In this document: positions 22,466 through 33,343 of the stretch, piece by piece
Numbering within the stretch: the first letter of the stretch is position 1
Layout of the letters: every line of letters begins with the position of its first letter
NCBI GenBank assembly: GCA_022539475.1
Contig: VCMS01000115.1
Coordinates: 1 to 64,000, forward strand
From: Gracilaria domingensis
Taxonomy: Eukaryota; Rhodophyta; Florideophyceae; Gracilariales; Gracilariaceae
DNA: 64,000 nucleotides
Reading direction: 5' to 3'
Translations under genes and position numbers: made by a program
The notes under the pieces: model-generated
What the model saw: the letters and a program-made list of their open reading frames with translations, nothing else
Told to the model about the DNA's origin: nothing
Database searches by the model: none

Positions 22466-24280
22466 ATGGACATATCCGAGATTCCGGTTCCTCGTCACAA
22501 CGAGATACACTCGCAAGCGCACTCAACTTCTCTGCACTCAGACTATTCAGTACTTGAAGTTTCTTCTGCGATCGACGATTCCATGAACCCTCACCAGGGC
22601 GACGAGCAGCATTCCCAAGCCGGGGCTCCAAACGTTTCGGGTCCCGCAACTCCTGCAACATTGTATCTCGGCGGTTTCGCCTCCGCTCCTCTGCCTCAGA
22701 GTCAACATCACACGGCTACAACGAACCCGGTCGACGTCGTGGCGTGGAATTCCGCTGAGGTGGTGCCCCTGCTGGCGACTCCAGCTGGCTCTATAGCGCG
22801 TGAATCGCTCCTTGTTCAAGATCCGACTACCGGAGGAAGCTGGGCCTATTCCAGAGCGCACTGGTTTCACCCGACAGCGGTTCGCAGCAGTGCGTTGATG
22901 GATTCATACACCGAGAACGGTATGCTGCCTGACGGCCTGCACCGAGATATGGTGGGTTCCTTGGATTGGAGACACCGCGTGGCGGTCGCACCTCACGTGT
23001 CGTCACGGAAACGGAGCGGCCGTGGATACAAAACGCTGGATGAAGCGCGCGCGGCTATGGCGCGATTGGCATACTTTCGGAAGGACCGAGCCTCGTTCCC
23101 CGAGAGGATTCCCTAGTCCTACGGGTTCGACCTTTCCCGGTTCCGAACTAACGCAGAGATCAAGTATGGCGCGAACCTCGCGGAATTTCAGGGGGCGGAA
23201 AACTTCCCGGAGTCAATGCCAGCAGATATCTTCCTGTTCAACAGGCCTATCCTGCGAGCGGAGTTTCGGTATCTACATCGCCCTTCGGGAGAGGGAAGCT
23301 TCTTCGACTGACTGCGAAACGAACGCAAATGGCGATCCCGATTCGGGCATCTGATCACACACCAGAATATGGAGGTCAAAAGTTTGCGTCCGGACGCACT
23401 AGCGGGTCGATTCGCTCCACTTTCATCTTGGTGGGCTCACTAAGAGGTACTACGCGGGTGTTTCTCGGAATTGCCTTCGTGCATCTCCTATGTGGAGTCA
23501 CGCATGAATGCGAATCCGCACTCGGAGTATTGGATGCTCTTCATCGCCGAATGGGCCGCTCGGGTTGCCGCGTTTATGCTATGGGAAGCATACGACCAGA
23601 ACTGTGTTTGGTATTTACTTCCGAGGTTACGGAATGTGATTAGATCACTGTACTTATACACCGCACTCGGTTCGGACGACAACGTCAGCGAGGTCATCAG
23701 CCTTATCGATCTCATCGATTCCATTGATTGGAGTACCGTTCCGGCGAAAAACGTCCCCAGGGGCACTCGTTCGCACTACGACCGATCGCCAGGGCGAAGA
23801 CATCCGGGTGCCGGTGACTTCGTGTATTACGATCCCTGGGAGGGCGTGCCTGTCCCGAAGGAGCGGGCTCTCGTCCTACGCAGACTTCCTTGAGTAGTTC
23901 CGAGCGATCATCCTTTTGGGTTCATGTTTTCCGACAACTATTACTCCGTAGCAGCGGAGAACGATCCAATGGTGGATGATACTGTGGAAGACCCGGCAAC
24001 GAGAGCTCTGTCGACGGCTTCCGCAGAGGTTCCGGTCGTCGGAGGGGCGGTTGCGCCAGTTGCTCCTATCGATTGGGGAGTGGGCCCTTGGCAAGGGAAT
24101 ATTTACCCTCGCGCGATAGGGATGCGCAACCAACTCCTCGGACTTAGGGTGCCGGTTCCACCGGATATGTACGACCTCGGCCAACTGTTGGCATTGGGCG
24201 CGCAGGCTTTCGCGAATCAGTCTCCCGAGGCGGGGCCGTCCAACCCTGAAGGTGACGGTCCTTCGACAGCATTGCAGTGA
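22466..24280 (+). pseudogene. Opposite-strand gene of gypsy A (605-codon frame, broken)
   Basis: This frame runs against the direction of the element. The first 216 codons are open (MDISEIPVP ... ASFPERIP). The same frame then continues through TAG 23114-23116, TGA 23309-23311, TAA 23441-23443 and TGA 23891-23893 to a final stop at 24280. The translation stays protein-like across every stop: ADIFLFNRPILRAEFRYLHRP, YWMLFIAEWAARVAAFMLWE, GDFVYYDPWEGVPVP, NIYPRAIGMRNQLLG. The B copy has exactly the same length (1,815 bp). I recognise no family. No signal peptide or membrane span is evident. Antisense ORFs between pol and the 3' LTR are known in some plant gypsy groups; kinship to those is not established. 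Confidence 0.65.
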
Positions 24281-24668
24281 TCCCAATGGTGGGTTCTCTC
24301 CATGATGGGCTGTGGTAGGCTCTGCGACCAACGCACTCCGCAATAGCTAGCGGCACGACTTCTCCTTAGAATAAAATCGACTTAGATGTCAATTCCTTCA
24401 TAACCGGTATACGGTTTTACGCTTTTGGCGCACCATCGTTCCAATACAATTCTCCATTATACGTGTAGGTTCACGACATGTTCACAGGGACCATTAGACG
24501 GTAGTTCGCTTCTTTCCGATAAATCGGCGTCCGTTAGACGGAAATCATCTTTCTTCTTCATCCCTTCAATACTTCCTTCCGTAGGAACAACCCAAACTTC
24601 TTAGTAGTACCATCAATAATTCTCTCACAAGTGGGCCCGTCGGTTCACTTCACGGCACAGTAGTACTG
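24281..24668. other. Gypsy A non-coding spacer
   Basis: AT-richer spacer between the opposite-strand gene and the chromodomain ORF, colinear with 37094-37482 of element B. It holds no supported frame. Confidence 0.5.
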
Positions 24669-24902
24669 TCACCCTACCTGGGCTGCGTCCAAGTTTGGAG
24701 GTGGCGGTAAACGCTTGCGTCGGTAGTAGGCGAGAACCTTCGATCCAGGTAGATGTTCGATCGGCTCGAAAGTATCCTCCTCAGGGGAGTATTCGTACCA
24801 ACGGACTTAGTATTCAATCTCCCCATCGGAATTCACGACGTGACTCACGATGCGTTCGATAACGAATTCCTGTGGGAACACTTTCCGTTCGCGGGCCCCC
24901 AT
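24669..24902 (-). pseudogene. Stand-alone chromodomain ORF of gypsy A, one stop
   Basis: Same length (234 bp) as the intact B copy at 36860-37093. The minus-strand translation reads QEFVIERIVSHVV, then a TAA where B has the Gln codon of EYQARW, then the conserved EDTFEPIEHLP. The difference is a C-to-T change on the coding strand. Confidence 0.8.
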
Positions 24903-25629
24903 GGCATATGGGCCACTCCTGCTGACGCAGTTTCACCTAGAGAGGTTCTGTAGCTGCCTTAGGTCACTCGGGTGAAGCTTTCCAAGTGTTGGAGACCGGC
25001 TTAGTTTCGTGGTTTTCCGCGCATTCCGCTGTGGCAGCCGTACTGTAACTTGCGTCCTACGTGTCCTATCCTCGAGCTAGAGGGTTAGTTGCAAGGCTCT
25101 CGAACAGACGAGTCCAACGGTATCACATTATTCGACGAGAGTCGAGAGACCGACATACGGTATTACTTCCGGTTAACGAATCTCCCGGCCTTCACGGTAA
25201 TAACCGTTTCGGTGATAGAGGTGCGTACGGCACTCTCTTGGCAGGGCGGCGGTTTGCCCGGTCACGGGGCTTGTGCCACGAGCTCTGATTGGCTCTGCGT
25301 CACAGATTGGCGACCACGACAACCGTGCGCGTGCCGTGCCCGGCCATCCGTTCGCGAAAGGTCGCCGACCGCTCATTAGAGCTTTCCACGTTGTAGCGTG
25401 CCACCGCGTGGCACGCGCCTGGTTCTGTCCGGCCCCGTGCCACGGAGATTGCACGGGTGAAATGAAGATAGAATACCAGGGCTCCTGGAGCCACTCCACG
25501 CACAGAGTGGTGTACACTGTAGAGTGACGGCTTCCACGAAAGCGTTCAAAATCCCAAAAGGGAATCCATAATGAATGGTTATATTCGGCACAACTCGTTC
25601 ACGAGGCTTCCCCTTTCAGGGTAGCAGCG
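24903..25629 (-). pseudogene. Decayed copy of the ORF between integrase and chromodomain
   Basis: Colinear with 36147-36859 of element B, where a 185-codon ORF is open. In A the frame is broken, but fragments such as the Arg/Asn/Glu-rich segment with FRER and the Trp-Ser-Pro-Ile segment survive on the minus strand. No family recognised. Confidence 0.55.
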
Positions 25630-26890
25630 CTATTCTTCCGCGTATGGCGGCTGGTCGAGATCATGGGAAACTGTTTTCACAGTTCGACTGTCATTCTCAA
25701 CGCGGTTACGCGACTTCGAGCGGTTAGCAATCCCATGATGGGTAGCTGCTTCTGCGGCGACGTTCCGCCTCTTGCGGGGAGTACGGGCATCATCCGTGAT
25801 ATCGGCGGACGATACAGCGGCGTGCTCGCGATTGGGGCGTGTCGAGGCGACCGTGCCACTAGATTCTCCTACGGGAGTGACTGGATTGTCAGTGTGGATC
25901 AAATTTCCCGTGGTTGGGGAACCGGGCGGCACCCGAGCGTCAATGCTATTCGCAGCAGCTGCGGTATACTCCCCCTCCTTAGGTGGCGCCACGGGCTCCA
26001 TCAGGAGATAAGGTGGGGGAGTTACTCTTGTAAATACTCGTGCAGGGTCTTTGGAATTCGTCCAAGTAGTAGTAAGTTCAGTTCTGTGGGCATAAGTACC
26101 TACTGTAGGTAGATCGCTTAATCCTCGATCCGGGTGTGAAAGACTCGCCGGGCGCGAGGGTAGTGTGGCGGCTGTTGACGGTTCTGCCTCCTGTTGAGGA
26201 TCCCCTGATTGGGTATTGGTTGAGGTGGGCCCGGGTGCGGTGGGTGGCGTCGGGGCGGGTACAACGCGGTCACGCGAGATTCGTTCATGACACCCGTCAA
26301 TGTCGAGTACGACAGTATCCGAATTGACGGAAACAACGTAATGGGGGCCATCGGCGATGGGCCGGAGCTTATGTCTCTTTTCCTTTTCAAGATTGTAACA
26401 CTCCTTTCGAAGGAACACAAAGCTGTTTGGCTCTACCACCACTGGTGTACCGCGAAATCGGCGATCGAAATTACGCATGTACGTATACTGTGCCTTGCCC
26501 ATGGCTTTCCGGGCTACTGGTACCATCTTGGTTAACCAATTTTCCAGGTGTCCTTGTACAGCCGTGCTGACGGGAAAGACGCTAGCGTCGGTTGTGATTC
26601 GATTCCTACCGGTGGCGGTATCCTCGAAAGACCGAGGTCAAACGGCGAAAGCTTCGTTACCCGATGCACCTGGTTGTTATAAGCGTACGTAATAGCATCG
26701 GTGTACAAGTCCCAATCCTTTGGCTGATCCGCAACATAGGATCGTAATGCGTTAAGCATTGTACGATTAAATCGTTCTACCTACCCATTACACTGGGGAT
26801 GATAGGTTGTAGTAAACAAATTCTTGACATCCAAGACACGGCATACGTCCATAAAAAACTTTGACGCTAACTGCGAGCCATTGTCTGAAA
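25630..26890 (-). pseudogene. Gypsy A integrase (deleted core) and GPY-like tail
   Basis: The core fragment carries LLSDNGSQLASKFF and YHPQCNGQVERFN (second acidic residue and Glu), as in B, with the tail ADGPHYVVSVNSDTVVLDID in a different frame. The N-terminal zinc-binding HHCC domain and the first catalytic Asp are missing at the same junction as in B. The frameshift before the tail is shared too. The C-terminal extension is Pro/Thr-rich, disordered and ends in Arg-rich sequence. Confidence 0.8.
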
Positions 26891-27388
26891 GGAGATTAAC
26901 GGGTGGTCTGTAAGTGAAGACCCAATGCATAAAGGATCCCCGTGTTGTTCACGTATTACCTCTTCAGCGGTAATGGGTTCAAATGAGCCAGGCGGTGGCT
27001 CGACCGTTTCTGCGGCGAGAATATCGTCACAGACGTCGTCCGTAATTTCAAAGTCTTCATCCCAGTCTTCCACTAAGAAGCATAGTATGTCGTCGTCGTC
27101 GACAGGTTGTGCTTCGCCAGACGTTCCTAAGCGGGAAAGCGCATCAGCCTGCATATTCAGGGTGCCCCGTTTGTACCGGACATCAAAATCAAATTCCGAT
27201 AGACGGAGACGCCAACGCATAAGGCGACCCGACGGCTCGGAGATCTCCATAAGCCAGCGGAGAGCCGAATGATCGGTATGTACCTGAAAATGGGTTCCCA
27301 TGAGATAGGGTCTTAAAGTAGACAGCGCCCAAACGACGGCGAGACACTCTTTCTCAGAGACTGAGTAATTACGCTCATGCACGTTCAA
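26867..27388 (-). pseudogene. Gypsy A RNase H
   Basis: Open frame starting NVHERNYSVSEKECLAVVWA, with HTDHSALRWLM and LNMQADALSRL, typical of Ty3/gypsy RNase H. It is near-identical to B and runs into the shared integrase deletion junction (GDPLCIGSSLTDHP). Confidence 0.85.
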
Positions 27389-27424
27389 TGAACGAGACCA
27401 GTATCCAACTGGACGTCGCTCGCC

Positions 27425-28213
27425 TTACTTCAAGACTTGAAACAATGTACACCCCACTTGGTGGTCACTGGAATCAGTATCAACTTCATATGGAAGCCCT
27501 AGAGTGGTCAACGCCAAAATCGGCGGAGACGTAACAGCGTCGATTAACGACGAAAAGGCGGATGCTTCCGCATCGCCGAATGGTTCCAGTTTAACTGGCT
27601 GTCCTTTTCTGAGGAGAGAGTTGAGAGGAGCTGCAGTATGAGCGAAATTGGGGACGAACCGACGGTAGACATTACACAAACCGAGAAATGATCGGAGTTC
27701 CGTTTGAGTTGTCGGATGTTTCGCTTCCTTCAGCGACTTCACCCTTACCTCGTCGACCGAGAGTTTCCCTGGGCGGATAATGTGGCCCAGGTATTTCATC
27801 GAGTCGGTGAAGAATTCGCATTTTTTGAGCTTCAAGGTAACACCTGCGTCACGCAGAACCTGCATCACTTCCCTCACATGGGACATATGTTCATCCATGC
27901 TGTTGGAAAATACGACAATGTCGTCCAAGTACACAAGACAAGTCTTCCTCTTAAATCTGGTCAACAGAATGTCAATCGCGCTCTGAAACGCAGCGGGAGC
28001 ATTCGTTAGCCCGAAGGGCATCCGTTTGAAACGGCACAGTCCTTGGTGACATAGAAACGCGGTCTTATCGCGATCTTTCTTTCGAATTGGAACCTGCCAG
28101 TAACCCCAATTGGCGTCAAGGGCGGTAAATACTCTGGCGCTTCCCAGCGAGTCGATGTACTCATCCATCCGTGGAATCGGATACACGTCTTTGACGGTAA
28201 TGGCATTGAGTCG
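27425..28213 (-). pseudogene. Gypsy A reverse transcriptase (5' part missing)
   Basis: It retains KDVYPIPRMDEYID, the active-site YLDDIVVFS, MPFGLTNAPAAFQ and YLGHIIRPGKLSVDE. Homology to B begins at the RLNA motif. The frame ends at a TAA (27425-27427) also present in B. Unlike B, the CHQGL-CRFKR segment is uninterrupted here. Confidence 0.85.
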
Positions 28214-28787
28214 CGTAACGGCTATTGAATTGGTTCGTGAGATATCGGAATCGAGCGGGAAGTGACCTCCCAAATACGGAGAGCAGATCGTACAATTTCG
28301 TCGACTGGGCTAATATCAAAATATTCTCCGAAAAATACTCAAGTATTGCTCTGAAAGCATCGCTCAGCTCCCTAAAATCTGGGCATGGCCTGTTGATATT
28401 TGAAAAGATGGGGATGGATGTATCTCCCTGAGATTGAAAAAGATCCATGCCTGGACTGCTGTATCCCCATGATCCACTGGCAACTTTCTTGGTTGGAAGC
28501 ACGGAAACTGTTTCTCTTTCGGTGAAATAATCTGATTGCAATCACTTTCGAATTTGTAGTTATCGACATCAGAAGATGGAGTGTTACAAAAATAAATTGG
28601 AACCGAGAAGGGGAACTCTCCTTGAATCTCAGATGGTTCGTCGAAGCATAGCAGAGTTTTCTTCTTGGTGCTCTACGGAATGCTTTCAGAGGAGGACAAG
28701 CGTACCATCGGCGACGGCTGTATAGCTTTCTTCCTCGCTACTTTCCTCGTAATTGGATACTACTCCATGATGAGTGCGCGTGATGTG
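28214..28787. other. Unassigned block between gypsy A and B
   Basis: Sequence between the truncated end of A and the target duplication of B. A minus-strand frame open from 28541 into A has protein-like text (GSWGYSSPGMDLFQSQGD, DFRELSDAFRAILEYFSE) that does not belong to gypsy pol. It may be host coding sequence or another element, fused at the A breakpoint. Confidence 0.4.
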
Positions 28788-29055
28788 ATTTTTGTAGAGC
28801 AAACGTGCCCGCCCGGTACACGGGGAAGGATTTCATAAACCCCCGGTAAGGATGATTCCGGGTACTCGGAAGGTATGAGTATTGGCCCACGGATGGGATA
28901 CTTTTTGGCAGCATTGAGGTATGGCACCCTGAGGGGTCGGCCATGACGTGGCGCAGATGAGTATTGGTCGCGTGTACGCGTGTGTAGGAATGGGTGTGTT
29001 CACACATGTCTTGTTACGATTGTCGGATATTTTACTGGCCGCTGCCGCGGGTTGT

Positions 29056-29070
29056 CACGTGCACCACGTG
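29056..29070 (+). promoter_or_regulatory. Paired CACGTG boxes in the gypsy LTR
   Basis: CACGTG at 29056-29061 and again at 29065-29070, spaced by three bases. The pair is also present in the B 3' LTR and in the A LTR. CACGTG is the core bound by bHLH and bZIP factors. It sits about 65 bp before the TATAAG box. Confidence 0.55.
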
Positions 29071-29133
29071 TATGGACCTGCTTAGGTGTGCAATAGATTA
29101 TTTAATTTAGTTTAACTAATTTATCGGTTACGA

Positions 29134-29159
29134 TATAAGAGGTGACCTCCGAGTCACCT
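29134..29159 (+). promoter_or_regulatory. TATAAG box and adjoining hairpin in the gypsy LTR
   Basis: TATAAG (29134-29139) is followed at once by AGGTGAC and GTCACCT arms with a 6-nt loop (29140-29159). The A LTR keeps the hairpin with longer arms (AGGTGACC, GGTCACCT). The B 3' LTR has a T-to-C change in the TATA box and a mismatch in the stem. The likely role is core promoter with a structured 5' leader. Confidence 0.5.
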
Positions 29160-29775
29160 CCTCCTTCAGTAAAGGGTAACCGAGTTCGGCTCTGAACCAA
29201 GTTCGCCTGCGCGAAGTGTACAACTCCCTCAGGAGGGTCACCGCGTACGGTACGGATTGGATTCATCCCTCGGGATCACTCAGGCAAAACTGACCATGGT
29301 AGCCTTGCCTTCGGGCTTATTTATTTCGTGCCTTCTGACTTTCTGTTTCGTTTACTGTGCAGTTGTACTGCTTTCACCACAATTGGTAGCATTTCCGTCT
29401 CTGTATAGAGTTGTGCCGCGTGGGCTTAATACACATCGTCGTCTCCCGTCGCCTGGTCTGTTGCCGCTTGCCGCACGTCTCGCCGCGGGATTCCTCTCTT
29501 TCCCTCCTTTGTTTTCCCTTCTTTTTCCCCCTTTTACCTATGGCTTACACCGCTCTACGGTACCTTTCCTCCCGACCATTCCGTCACTTTTCGCCGGATT
29601 CCTGGATCAGGCCCGTTCACTCATCAACCTCCGTAGGTATATCCCGTACCACGGGCGGTCTTACACCCGCACTATCCGTGTTCGGAGGGCTCGCAACTGA
29701 GTTCACCTCGTCTAGAGGGCAAGGACTCGAACGCCTTGAGAGACGATCCCATCGCTGGGGTTTTTTCTCTACAAG

Positions 29776-29787
29776 TGGTCTCCCGAC
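29776..29787 (+). other. Gypsy B primer-binding site
   Basis: TGGTCTCCCGAC begins two bases after the LTR. TGG is the complement of the CCA end of a tRNA, so this is the expected 3'-end primer site. I have not assigned the tRNA. Confidence 0.6.
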
Positions 29788-30149
29788 TTAGAACGGGTTG
29801 GATTCTTTCTTACGTTCTCGTTCTTGTCGAGGAGTCTCACGATTAGTGATCAATCGGTTTTTGGGAAGCTACTGTGGAACAGTAGACTCTCTAGAATGTT
29901 TTATTTGTTGTTCGTTACTTACTCTTTGGAGTATCGAGACCTCTCGTTGTTAATTTGATCTTACCGCAGTTCGGTACACCGTGACCTGGTATAGCGCCAC
30001 CTGCGCCGAACTCTCGAAACGGTGTGGCCAGAGGTGCCGGTGTGCCTCCGCCTAGGCCCCCGCGTTCTCGCGCCTCGTTACCTGCAAGGTTGCCCGACAA
30101 TGAACAGGTCCCGGAACCCCGGAGAGCTTCGTCAGTCACGTCGGGTCCG

Positions 30150-31718
30150 ATGGCGGCTTCTACGGCAGAAGCTCCGCCCGTTACGGGTACTCCGGCCACG
30201 GAGAGACCAGACGATGTGGTTGAAACCCCTGGATACTCGTACCTCGAGGCTCAACTGCGTGTCAGTCAGCTCGCGCAAAACTCGTTGTTCGAGGATCTGC
30301 AGTATCTCAGACGGAAGCTTGACCAAGCTGAAATCGGAGATCTGACCAATGACATTCGTGTCTTACGTCAAGACGTGAATTCCATTTTGGAAAGTCTGGG
30401 TGCGCCAGCCGCTTTTGTTCCAGCTTACTATTCCTCTATTCAGGAGCATCGAGCTGAAATCGATCGCCTAACCACTCGGTTGTCTACTCTCGAAGAGATC
30501 ATCCGGATGGATAACGCATCTGATGCGAAGAATGCTAAGGAAGAAGCCTTTAAGCGCTCGGCACGCCAGTCTCCGTATCACGGAAATCGACGATCCAAAA
30601 AGGAACTCCGTTACGACTCGGATTCGTCTAGTTCCAATTCTAGCGTTCGCTCTGCGAAATCTACTTCACCCAGTTCTTCGGACAGTGAGGAAGACCTAGA
30701 ACGGTATGGGAGTCGATCCCGTGGAACGAAGTCGAAGGCGACATATGCTACTCAAGGAGTGATTCGCTCTCGCGAGAAAGGTAGACGTCACCTTGGACTC
30801 AAGGAGTTGAAACCAACGAATCTCCTCTACAGGAAGCTGTTATCGTATCTTTATTACCGATTGGACGATTCATCGTTAAGTCACACCTCGCGAAGCACCG
30901 GTAAGGTGAAGGACCACATCAGAAGACTGAATATCGTCTTTACGAAGAAAGTCGATGGCGAAGATCCAATTCTGGTACTGGACTTCCTGGCACGCTTTGT
31001 GCAGGAAGCCGACATTCTCGGTATGAACGAGGCGCGAGCGTTTCTCGCTTTACTCTATTTTCTGTCAGGGATGGTTGAAGATCAGTTTAACTCGGTCCGA
31101 GGGTCGTCCCGTGCATCTGAGGGAGGTGTCAGTTGTTGGCCGGAAGCGGTCCAATACCTCCTGAGGTCCTATGCAACAGGAAGCCCGATTCACAACGCGA
31201 CGCTCGCTCTGCGAGATACTAAACAAAAGACTGAAGAGACCGAAACGATTTACTCAACTCGGTTGAACAAAGCGTTTCATCGCTGTGGAAATGTGTACTC
31301 GGCGCAGGAGAGATGCACGATGTTCGTGGATGGGTTGGACCCTTCTATCAAGGCTTTGATGGCGCGATATCGCGAAGAGAAACGTAAGATTACGTATCTG
31401 AAATTGGTCCAGTACGCCCAGGCTGAAGGCCAAGTCCTCCGTGCTCGGCGTCCGCCGAAATCCCGTCGCTCAAAAGCGTTGCTCATCAACGAGTCATCTC
31501 CATCTCTTTCCTTGGAACGTGGAAACTCCGTGAACCCGGATCTGGATAACGTCCACTTCGTTGGAAGTGCTCCCGGTTCGTACGGGTCTTCTGACATTCC
31601 GTCGTCGTCGACTCCGATCTCGGAAGGTGACCCCGCACTCTATATGGGAGGAACACGAGTACAGGCCGCCCCACTCGCTTACGCGACCAACGGCAGCCGT
31701 TTCTCACGCCCAGGATGA
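30150..31718 (+). pseudogene. Gypsy B gag (capsid region)
   Basis: The frame is open for 522 codons from the first in-frame ATG (30150); it is open further upstream to about 30024 without an ATG. A coiled-coil-like N-terminus (residues about 30-140), a Ser/Asp-rich linker, and then a capsid-like region: DFLARFVQEADILGMNEARAF, WPEAVQYLLRSYATGSP and YSTRLNKAFHRCG, as in Ty3/gypsy Gag. It ends at TGA 31716-31718, in frame with the nucleocapsid segment that follows. The stop could be a mutation or a readthrough site. Confidence 0.85.
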
Positions 31719-32087
31719 GTGAATGCGCAACCGCAACGACGGACAGATGGTAATCGATCTTTGGATAAGTCGGTGACGACCATCTGTCATATTTGTTACC
31801 AACCCGCCCATGTTGCACCGGTGCGTATGTTGCCCGCTCAGAAGTTACCGAAAATTATCGGGTGGTATGAGTCCTTGTCACCAGCTGACCGTGCTCGTGT
31901 TCCGAGTAAGAATTATGAAGAGCAAATGGCCAAGTTTGGCAATCCTGTTACAGGACAGAACGTTCGAACTGAGCAACCTCGGAACCAGGCTGAACAGGTA
32001 ACTGTGACCAACCCCGAATCCGGGAATTCTGTTTCCCACTCTGAGCAGAGTTTGCCGTCGCCGGCCAACCCCGCCCAGAAAAACTAA
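31719..32087 (+). pseudogene. Gypsy B nucleocapsid segment, altered zinc knuckle
   Basis: In the gag frame after the TGA. It contains CHICYQPAHVAPVR: the spacing C-x2-C-x4-H-x4-x matches a CCHC knuckle, but the last Cys is Arg. The rest is Gln/Asn/Pro-rich. The frame ends at TAA 32085-32087. Confidence 0.7.
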
Positions 32088-32203
32088 ACTTGAGAGTTCC
32101 CCCTGCGGGAGGGGCGTCTCCTGAGCCGAAGTCGGAGACGCCCTAGGCGCCGCCGCTTCGCTCCCAGATCACTTTCCTTAAGAGAAAGATCCTTACAAGG
32201 AAG

Positions 32204-33343
32204 ATGGCTGAATCTGACGTGGACTCAGAGCTTCTAACGGTTCTCCGTCGTCCGTGGGTACGGTCCCGAAATTTCCGTAACCCAGATAGAGTCCTTGTGA
32301 TGGCCCAGAGGAATTATAAGGTTTACGCCGACCTCGGTTTATCACACCAGTTCATGGTTCGTCAACTGTCTGTGTTAGACGCGGGCGCTGCGCCCAATCT
32401 CATTCACTCTTCGTTAGTGCCCCCGGCACTTCGGAAATTCGTTGGCTATGGTCCAGGCTTGGATATCGCTGACGCGAACAATAACCCGTTGCGCACGGTT
32501 GGTTACTTAACTCTCACAGTGAGACTTGGCACCTACGTGGTGAAACTTGAATTTGTTGTCTGCGATTCACTCGCTGCACCGGTTATACTCGGTTGTGATT
32601 TTTGCGACCGCTTTGTCGGAGCGATACGCCCAAGGGCGAAAACCGCGGAAATGGAAGACAGCACAACCATTCCGATCGTTCGGAAGCCGTTGAGGCGCGT
32701 AATCCGGAAGCGCGTTCCATTACCTGTGGCTCAGAAGGTTCCACACGTGAATCCGAAATCAACAAAGCTGCGCATAGCGAAATCCGTTTCAATCCCGCCG
32801 GAATCCCAGGTGTGGGTGCAGTGCGTCTCCAAACAACATGGAATTCGACTAGTTCAACCGTCCTCATCGTTATACGATCGGCGACAGCTCGCTTTAGCTA
32901 ATGGTGTTGTTTCGATTGAGCCCGATCAACCTTTCAAGGTACTGGTTGCCAACTTTGGCAAAACCACTCAGTGGCTAGTCAAACACCAGGTACTGGGTTC
33001 GGTCCTGCCGCATCCGAAGGCGCTCGTACAGACGAGAATCTCAACGTCCGCGGTCCTCGGTGTGCCCAAAGCTAAGAAGGGGGAGGTGCGTCCTGAAAAC
33101 TTCGTTTTGTCGGATTCCTCCAGAAAGGGAAACTCCGCCGTACCGGAAGCAGTTGCTGCTGAAGAGGTGAATCTAGTTAGTTTGGGCCACGAACGACTGC
33201 TCATTACGGGTAAATCAGAGCTACCCCCTGGCAGAGAACAGATGAATCCTGTTGAGGAATTACAGAAGTTGAATCTGGACGATGTCCCAGCGTCCCATCG
33301 CGAGAAGTTGCGAGACATGCTCAGAGAATTTACTCCCATGTGA
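32204..33343 (+). pseudogene. Gypsy B protease and start of RT frame
   Basis: 379 codons. The retropepsin active site appears as VLDAGAAPNLI (usual D-T/S-G-A) and the flap/second motif as VILGCDFCDRF. It shares one frame with RT and RNase H through 34927, broken by TGA 33341-33343, TGA 33557-33559, TAG 33758-33760 and TAA 34367-34369. Both TGAs fall where related elements have Trp. Confidence 0.8.

Larger units (their letters stand above)
21417..28213 (-). mobile_element. Ty3/gypsy element A, 5'-truncated
   Basis: Read on the minus strand, it has part of RT, RNase H, a deleted integrase, the GPY-like integrase tail, a chromodomain ORF, an opposite-strand gene, a polypurine tract (complement of 22387-22400) and a 3' LTR. 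It is colinear with element B from B position about 33580 to 40356. Homology stops at 28213, inside RT, so the 5' LTR, gag, protease and 5' RT are absent. No target duplication can be read because one end is missing. Confidence 0.9.
28793..29773 (+). repeat. Gypsy B 5' LTR (981 bp)
   Basis: It starts TGTAGAGCAAACGTGC and ends GGGTTTTTTCTCTACA. Visible regulatory parts are two CACGTG boxes, a TATAAG box and a hairpin directly behind it. It differs from the 3' LTR by scattered substitutions and short indels. Confidence 0.93.

Noticed and set aside
29257-29791. ORFs of about 126-147 codons within the gypsy LTRs
   Set aside because: Present in both LTRs only because the LTRs are repeats. They overlap in several frames and cover promoter and poly(A) regions.
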